Both the position numbers and the translations under genes were made by a program. A DNA stretch of 10,032 bases from Alistipes sp. (GTDB lineage Bacteria; Bacteroidota; Bacteroidia; Bacteroidales; Rikenellaceae): contig JAFNUH010000309.1 of assembly GCA_017384185.1 (NCBI GenBank), positions 1 to 10,032 on the forward strand, in the 5' to 3' direction. Shown here one piece after another: positions 5,453 through 10,032 of the stretch (position 1 is its first letter; each line of letters opens with the position of its first letter). The notes under the pieces were generated by a model. The model was not told the origin of the DNA and made no database searches. It was given only the letters and a program-made list of their open reading frames with translations.

Positions 5453-7078
5453 ATGAAACGACTTATTTTTTATATAGGTTTTGCGGTGATGCTGATGCTG
5501 GCGTCGGCGGTGAAAGCTGTGGCGGCAACGAAGCCCCGTTTGGTTGTGAACATCGTTGTGAGTTCGATGCGAGCTGACGACTTGGAGCGTTATGCAAAGA
5601 ACTTTTCAAACAACGGTTTTAGTCGTCTTACCAGTAACGGTCAGTGGTTTACAAACGCCTCATATAGTTATATGCAGACCACATCACCCGTATCGTTGGC
5701 GACAATCGCAACGGGTGCTATGCCTTCGACACACGGTGTAGTGGCAGACCGCTGGTTTGACTATGTGACAAACTCTCAGATAAACCTTATTGACGACAAA
5801 AAGGAGCAGAGCCTAAAATATAGTGCAGGCTCGGGTAACTACTCACCACGCAATCTTACGGCGCAGACACTCTCGGAGGCTATCATCGAGCACGACACAA
5901 AGAGCCGTGTTGCGACGGTTGCCATTGAGCCTTTGTCAGCTATTGTGATGGCAGGTCACGCTGGCGAGGTATATTGGATGGAGAGTGTGCAGTCTGCCTG
6001 GACAACTTCTACATACTACACAAAGGAGTTGCCGCAGTGGATTGCATCGTACAATAGCGAGATGATTAACTTCAGCTTCCTCGAAAAACGATGGACGCCG
6101 TTGTTGCCATACGATGACTATCAGAACTCACAAGTATCTGTCATTGAAGGCATTCACAGTAAGAACAATAAGCGTATTGATTTTATCACCGAAAAGGGTC
6201 TTGATATCAAGGCTCACGTGAGCGAGGATTTCGAGAAGTTGTGCTACACTCCCGCTGGTAATAAGGCTACGTTAGCCTTCGCAAAGCAACTCCTGGCGAA
6301 GTGCGAGATGGGTCAGGATGAGGCTCCCGATATGTTGAATATCGTACTCGAGACACCCCGTTACATCAGCCGTCGCTATGGTCCTGAATCGGTTGAGTAT
6401 GAGGATATGCTTTACCGTCTGGATAGAGATTTAGAGGACTTTATCACATTCCTCTTGGCGCAGGTCAAGGATCCTCAGCAGGTGCTCATCACCCTCACTT
6501 CAGACCACGGAACAAGCCCCTCGTACAATCCTCCCGGCAAGGAGCGTGAGTGCTTTAATGTACGTCAGGCAGAGGTGATTACAAATGCATACATCGGCTC
6601 AAAGTATGGTAACGGAGATTGGGTGTTAGGATGTATTGACAGAGCTATATACCTTAATCACAATCTGATAGAGAGCAAGAAATTATCTTTGACAGAGATA
6701 CAGCACGATGTTGCTACATTTATTATGCAGCTGCGAGGTGTATCGCACGCTGTAACTGCCGAGGCTATGCGTAGCAGCTACTTCGGATCGGGATATGGTC
6801 GTAAGATTCAGAACGGATACTACCCCCGTCGTTCGGGTGATATTATTATCAATCTTATGCCTGGATGGATTGAAGAGCAGGACAAGGTGCGCTCACTATC
6901 TGGTTCTATGTATCGCTACGACACACACGTGCCTCTGGTAATTTTTGGCGGAGGTGTTAAGGCTACTCGTCGTGACGAGAAGATTGATATGACCTCATTG
7001 GCTACTACACAGGCAATACTCATCGGTGTAAATGAGCCTACGGCAGCCGAGGGTGAAGATATAACGATTTTATACTAA
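5453..7078 (+). CDS. Secreted alkaline-phosphatase-fold protein (PafA-like), predicted catalytically inactive pseudoenzyme
   Basis: The 541-residue product has a signal peptide (residues 1 to about 25, cleavage near AVAA) and no lipobox, so it is predicted to be periplasmic or secreted. Its length and motif order follow the Bacteroidota PafA-type phosphomonoesterases: NIVVSSMR, ATIATGAMPSTHGV, AIVMAGH, YISRRYGPESVE, LDRDLEDF, TSDHG, RSGD, PGWIEE and YRYDTHVPL. Compared with the PafA active site as I remember it, the zinc ligands Asp38, Asp305, His309 and His486 are replaced by Ser37, Arg303, Arg307 and Ser483. Asn100, Lys162 and Arg164 are replaced by Asp99, Glu159 and Leu161, and the nucleophile Thr79 by Ser78. 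Only the Asp351-His352 pair remains. Hydrolase activity is therefore unlikely, while the intact frame suggests a retained structural or binding role. It is first in a cluster with sufE 7 bases downstream. Many databases would call it 'alkaline phosphatase family protein'. Confidence 0.88.
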   Translation: MKRLIFYIGFAVMLMLASAVKAVAATKPRLVVNIVVSSMRADDLERYAKNFSNNGFSRLTSNGQWFTNASYSYMQTTSPVSLATIATGAMPSTHGVVADRWFDYVTNSQINLIDDKKEQSLKYSAGSGNYSPRNLTAQTLSEAIIEHDTKSRVATVAIEPLSAIVMAGHAGEVYWMESVQSAWTTSTYYTKELPQWIASYNSEMINFSFLEKRWTPLLPYDDYQNSQVSVIEGIHSKNNKRIDFITEKGLDIKAHVSEDFEKLCYTPAGNKATLAFAKQLLAKCEMGQDEAPDMLNIVLETPRYISRRYGPESVEYEDMLYRLDRDLEDFITFLLAQVKDPQQVLITLTSDHGTSPSYNPPGKERECFNVRQAEVITNAYIGSKYGNGDWVLGCIDRAIYLNHNLIESKKLSLTEIQHDVATFIMQLRGVSHAVTAEAMRSSYFGSGYGRKIQNGYYPRRSGDIIINLMPGWIEEQDKVRSLSGSMYRYDTHVPLVIFGGGVKATRRDEKIDMTSLATTQAILIGVNEPTAAEGEDITILY

Positions 7079-7085
7079 ACGATAT

Positions 7086-7502
7086 ATGACAGATAAGATT
7101 CAAGAGGAGATTATCGAGGAGTTCGCAGTCTTTGATGAGTGGCTCGACAAATATGACTATCTGATTGAGCTTAGCGATACTCTGCCCGCCATAGCTGACG
7201 AGCACCGCACCGATAACTACGTGATAAAGGGTTGCCAATCACGAGTATGGGTTGATGCACGCCTGGAGGATGGTAAGGTATATTTCGCAGCCGATAGTGA
7301 TGCCATAATCACTAAGGGCATCATCGCCCTGCTCATTCGAGTTATGAATGGTCGCACGCCGCAGGAGATTCTCGATATGGAGCTCTATTTTATTGATGCT
7401 ATCGGCTTAGGCGAGAACCTCTCGCCAACACGAAGCAACGGTCTTGTTGCAATGATTAAACAGATGAAGATGTACGCTTTGGCATTCAACGCTAAGGCAT
7501 AG
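7086..7502 (+). CDS. sufE: SufE family cysteine desulfurase activator
   Basis: This 138-residue cytoplasmic protein matches SufE in length and motifs. It has an N-terminal helical segment (EEFAVFDEWLDKYDYLIELSD), then LP at 33-34 and the active-site loop VIKGCQSRVW, with Cys50 corresponding to Cys51 of E. coli SufE. The ADSDAIITKGIIALLI and GLGENLSPTRSNGL blocks follow. In the family, SufE takes a persulfide sulfur from the desulfurase SufS onto this cysteine and passes it to the SufBCD scaffold for iron-sulfur cluster assembly. No sufS or sufBCD is in this window, so it is an orphan copy located apart from any suf operon here. It lies 7 bases after the phosphatase-fold gene and 10 bases before the MIP18-like gene, so all three probably share a transcript. 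Confidence 0.95.
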   Translation: MTDKIQEEIIEEFAVFDEWLDKYDYLIELSDTLPAIADEHRTDNYVIKGCQSRVWVDARLEDGKVYFAADSDAIITKGIIALLIRVMNGRTPQEILDMELYFIDAIGLGENLSPTRSNGLVAMIKQMKMYALAFNAKA

Positions 7503-7512
7503 ATTTAATGAT

Positions 7513-7833
7513 ATGACACCGGAAGAGATTTTGAAGGTGGAGCACGAGATTGTTCTCACGCTGAAGAACATCTACGACCCCGAAATACCCGTAAACATCT
7601 ACGACCTCGGTCTTATTTATGAGATAGATTACGACCCCGAGGGCGTGGCAAATATACGTATGACGCTCACGGCACCCAACTGCCCGATGGCAGATATGCT
7701 CATCGATGATATTAATACTCAGGTGGGTAAGGTAGCTGGCGTAAGCTCGGTAAACATCATCCTCACGTTCGAACCGCCTTGGGATCGTAGTATGATGAGC
7801 GAAGAGGCTCTGCTCGAGCTTAACCTCTTGTAG
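7513..7833 (+). CDS. MIP18 / SufT-like (DUF59) iron-sulfur cluster assembly factor
   Basis: This 106-residue single-domain protein carries the DUF59/MIP18 (PF01883) signature. DPEIPVNIYDLGLIYEI (22-38) is followed by MTLTAPNCPMADML (50-63) with the conserved Cys57, and by the C-terminal FEPPWDRSMMSEEA (86-99). Relatives include SufT, the PaaD-type proteins and the N-terminal part of some Mrp/NBP35 ATPases; they help mature or deliver iron-sulfur clusters. The complete protein without fusion, and its position 10 bases after sufE, support a SufT-like role. A leaderless-looking ATGATATGA precedes the gene, but the first ATG in it (7508) stops after two codons, so 7513 is the start. No Shine-Dalgarno is visible. 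Confidence 0.93.
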   Translation: MTPEEILKVEHEIVLTLKNIYDPEIPVNIYDLGLIYEIDYDPEGVANIRMTLTAPNCPMADMLIDDINTQVGKVAGVSSVNIILTFEPPWDRSMMSEEALLELNLL

Positions 7834-7844
7834 CAAAAGCCGTT

Positions 7845-8822
7845 ATGGAGGAGATAAAACGACAACTAAACCGTTTGCAAGCCGGAGCCTCGTACTTCGG
7901 CTGCGGTGGTTATCTCTCCTCGCAAGGGCGACTGCAACAACTCGAACTATACACCAAACTTGGTTTCGAGCGTCTCGAACGTAAGAATCGCGACATCAAC
8001 GCCATATACAAGGAGTGTGGCGAGAATTGGCAACAGACCTTCTACGTTATGTTGCTACGTACGATGGGCGGTATGGATAATAAGCAGGCATTCGATACGC
8101 TCGCTCATCGTGTACCCTATGCCATTATCCTACGTGAGAGGCAGGTGCCTCAAAATATTGAGGCTATGCTTATTGGCTCGTCTGGACTGTTGGAGCTTTA
8201 TCCACACGACACATACATCCTTGACCTTAAACGCAACTTCGAATATCTTGCAACAAAATACTCCATCACGCCGATGCGTGCCTCGGAGTGGCGATTGACG
8301 AAGATATATCCAAATAATCATCCTATACTGCGGCTCTCGCAGATTGCTAATTTCCTCACCCACACACGTGATATGATGGACCGTATGCTTATGTGCGCTA
8401 CGGGCGAGGATGTGCATAATCTCTTTAATTGTGAGACGCTTCCATATTGGCTCACGCACTACACACCAGCCAAGACATCTCGCACGGTGGCAAAGCGTAT
8501 GGGGCGTACAAAGACCGACCTGCTTGCCATAAATCTTGTGGCACAGATGCAGTTCGCATACTCGGCGTACACCGAAAATGAGAAGCTGCGCTCACGTGCA
8601 CTCTCGCTTTTGGAGGACCTCCCTGCTGAGAAAAATTCAATTATCGCCCAGTGGAATAGCTATGGTCCATTAGCTCGCACGGCATTCGATAGCCAGGCGT
8701 TGCTACAACTCTCGTTTGAGTATTGCCGTGATAGACTATGTGAAGATTGTCCCGTGGGCAAGCGTATTCTTAGAGCCTGCTCGCAGACGGCATCAGACGA
8801 CGTTCCCGACGACGAAGATTAA
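7845..8822 (+). CDS. DUF2851 family protein lacking the usual N-terminal domain
   Basis: This 325-residue protein matches the C-terminal two thirds of DUF2851 (PF11013). It has RLERKNRDINAIYKECGENWQQTFYVMLLRTMGG, written here as two blocks: RLERKNRDINAIY (helix) and NWQQTFYVMLLRTMGG. Then come IEAMLIGSSGLLELYPHD, EYLATKYSITPM, HPILRLSQIANFL, PYWLTHYTP and AQWNSYGPLARTAFDSQALL, ending in the cysteine-rich YCRDRLCEDCPVGKRIL. Members I recall from Bacteroides are about 420 residues and start with an extra domain of roughly 100-130 residues (including DAGPDF and GNVEIH motifs). That domain is absent here and cannot be upstream, because the preceding gene ends 11 bases before. Function is unknown; the CxxC-type tail could bind metal. 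The acidic end (SDDVPDDED) looks like a natural terminus. It closes the sufE cluster. Confidence 0.85.
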   Translation: MEEIKRQLNRLQAGASYFGCGGYLSSQGRLQQLELYTKLGFERLERKNRDINAIYKECGENWQQTFYVMLLRTMGGMDNKQAFDTLAHRVPYAIILRERQVPQNIEAMLIGSSGLLELYPHDTYILDLKRNFEYLATKYSITPMRASEWRLTKIYPNNHPILRLSQIANFLTHTRDMMDRMLMCATGEDVHNLFNCETLPYWLTHYTPAKTSRTVAKRMGRTKTDLLAINLVAQMQFAYSAYTENEKLRSRALSLLEDLPAEKNSIIAQWNSYGPLARTAFDSQALLQLSFEYCRDRLCEDCPVGKRILRACSQTASDDVPDDED

Positions 8823-8848
8823 CCAAAATCGGCACATTTCTCCCATAA

Positions 8849-8908
8849 TTTGAGCAAATATCGAAATAATAAACCCATTGAGGTCTAATATTTTGCCATT
8901 TGCTCAAA
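8849..8908. repeat. 11-base inverted repeat upstream of secA
   Basis: TTTGAGCAAAT (8849-8859) and ATTTGCTCAAA (8898-8908) are perfect reverse complements separated by 38 bases. The right arm sits between the -33 and -7 elements of the secA promoter, a typical repressor position, and the left arm lies about 35 bases upstream of the -33 element. Neither arm is in the secA transcript itself; both would be in any read-through RNA from the upstream cluster. No T run follows, so it is not an intrinsic terminator. Confidence 0.5.
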
Positions 8909-8922
8909 AAACGTTATATTTG
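8892..8922 (+). promoter_or_regulatory. Promoter of secA
   Basis: TTTG at 8892-8895, 19 bases, then TATATTTG at 8915-8922 is a perfect match to the Bacteroidota vegetative promoter consensus. Transcription would start near 8929, giving a leader of about 32 A/T-rich bases before the ATG at 8961. Confidence 0.85.
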
Positions 8923-8960
8923 TGGGATAAATTTCTGAGATAGAATATAAAACAAACACT

Positions 8961-10032
8961 ATGGATATTTTAAGTAACGTTATCAAACTTTTCTTCGGTT
9001 CAAAGACCGATAAAGACCGTAAGCAGATTGAGCCTTACGTTCGCAAAATCAAGGAGGTTTACCCCTCTATCGAGAAGCTCTCGAATGATGAGTTGCGTGA
9101 GCATAGCGCAGCCCTTATGCGTCGTATCGCTGACTTTATTGCAGCCGACGAGGCACATATCGTAGAGCAGAAGCAGAAGCTCGAGCATAGCGACATCTCT
9201 CTCTCGGAGAAGGAGAAGATTTCAAAGGATATTGAGGTTACAACCAAGCGTATCGACGAGAAGATTGAGCAGCAGTTGGATGAGATTCTTCCCGAGGCAT
9301 TTGCCATTATGAAGGATACAGCTCGCCGTTTTACTCAGAACGAGACGGTTGTGGTTACAGCTAACGACTTCGACCGTAACTTGGCTGCACATAAGGATTT
9401 CGTTACTATCGAGGATGATAAGGCTATCTACCAGACACACTGGACAGCAGCAGGCAACGACCTTAAGTGGGAGATGATTCACTACGATGTACAGCTCTTT
9501 GGTGGTGTCGTTTTGCATAAGGGTAAGATTGCTGAGATGGCAACAGGTGAGGGTAAGACGTTGGTTGCAACACTCCCCGTATTCCTTAACGCCTTGGCTC
9601 GCAAGGGTGTTCACGTGGTAACTGTGAACGACTACTTGGCACGTCGTGACTCGGAGTGGATGGGCCCTATGTACGAGTTCCACGGTCTGTCGGTAGATTG
9701 TATCGATAAGCACCAGCCCAACTCGGAGGCTCGTCGCAAGGCATACTTGGCAGATATTACCTTCGGTACAAACAACGAGTATGGTTTCGACTACTTGCGT
9801 GACAACATGGCCTCTTCACCCAAGGATCTGGTTCAGCGCAAGCACCACTACGCGATTGTCGATGAGGTGGACTCTGTATTGATTGACGATGCACGTACTC
9901 CGCTTATCATCTCTGGTCCCGTGCCAAAGGGTGATGATCAGATGTTCGAGAACTACCGCCCCTCAATCGAGCACCTCTACAACTTGCAGAAGAATTTAGT
10001 TACAGGTCTTGTTGCCGAGGCACGTCGCAAGG
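8961..10032 (+). CDS. secA: Protein translocase ATPase SecA, N-terminal part (3' truncated by window edge)
   Basis: The frame is open from the ATG at 8961 to the end of the window (357 complete codons). The start [15 protein letters not shown] is typical of SecA. Nucleotide-binding domain 1 carries [13 protein letters not shown] (Walker A, 193-205), [30 protein letters not shown] and the Walker B region [21 protein letters not shown], with DEVD at 301-304. SecA is the cytoplasmic and membrane-associated ATPase that pushes preproteins through SecYEG. Walker A and DEVD lie about 90 residues later than in E. coli SecA. The extra length is a charged helical insertion near residues 60-150, as in other Bacteroidota SecA proteins, which are about 1,100 residues long. 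It has its own consensus promoter, so it is transcribed separately from the sufE cluster. Confidence 0.98.
   Translation, partial: MDILSNVIKLFFGSKTDKDRKQIEPYVRKIKEVYPSIEKLSNDELREHSAALMRRIADFIAADEAHIVEQKQKLEHSDISLSEKEKISKDIEVTTKRIDEKIEQQLDEILPEAFAIMKDTARRFTQNETVVVTANDFDRNLAAHKDFVTIEDDKAIYQTHWTAAGNDLKWEMIHYDVQLFGGVVLHKGKIAEMATGEGKTLVATLPVFLNALARKGVHVVTVNDYLARRDSEWMGPMYEFHGLSVDCIDKHQPNSEARRKAYLADITFGTNNEYGFDYLRDNMASSPKDLVQRKHHYAIVDEVDSVLIDDARTPLIISGPVPKGDDQMFENYRPSIEHLYNLQKNLVTGLVAEARRK

Noticed and set aside
7492..7836. 114-codon open frame antisense to the MIP18-like gene
   Set aside because: It mirrors almost exactly the extent of the MIP18-like gene, whose family motifs are unmistakable, and its own product has no recognisable features.
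9222..9713. 163-codon open frame antisense to secA
   Set aside because: It runs opposite a strongly conserved gene, is cysteine- and valine-rich without any domain, and has no promoter; it is a by-product of secA codon usage.
1..10032. CRISPR array, insertion sequence, prophage or defence system
   Set aside because: No regularly spaced repeats, transposase, integrase, tRNA-adjacent junction or defence-associated domain is present; gene content and codon usage look uniform and chromosomal.

Overview
The window looks like ordinary chromosome from a member of the Bacteroidota, most likely the order Bacteroidales. Four lines of evidence point there. Several genes belong to families I know mainly from this phylum (DUF5689 lipoproteins, DUF5606, DUF2851). 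The promoters follow the Bacteroidota pattern of TTTG, about 19-21 bases, then TAnnTTTG. Most start codons lack a Shine-Dalgarno sequence and follow A/T-rich leaders. SecA carries the long N-terminal insertion typical of the phylum. The genus cannot be fixed by eye. I see no mobile element, tRNA, rRNA or CRISPR array.

Layout. (1) Bases 1-1164, plus strand: the 3' part of hisIE (histidine biosynthesis), then a secreted HExxH metalloprotease-like protein of the basic secretory protein family, closed by a strong intrinsic terminator at 1171-1201. (2) Bases 1200-2119, minus strand: a six-helix membrane protein followed by a small winged-helix regulator, with a near-consensus promoter at 2184-2215. 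(3) Bases 2271-3789, minus strand: two overlapping genes for homologous DUF5689 lipoproteins, read away from a compact divergent promoter region at about 3841-3878. (4) Bases 3914-5299, plus strand: an MscS-type mechanosensitive channel and a DUF5606 protein. (5) Bases 5453-8822, plus strand: a tight four-gene cluster of a secreted alkaline-phosphatase-fold protein, SufE, a MIP18/SufT-like protein and a short DUF2851 protein, with gaps of only 7-11 bases. (6) From 8961 to the window end: the first 357 codons of secA, with its own near-perfect promoter and an 11-base inverted repeat around it.

The most unusual item is the alkaline-phosphatase-fold protein at 5453-7078. It aligns along its length with PafA-type phosphatases but has lost almost every catalytic and zinc-binding residue, while the reading frame and structural motifs are intact. 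It therefore looks like a maintained pseudoenzyme. Next in interest are a DUF2851 protein without the usual N-terminal domain, operator-like repeats in front of the pseudophosphatase gene and secA, and the tandem DUF5689 lipoprotein pair. Most of the rest is housekeeping or core gene content.
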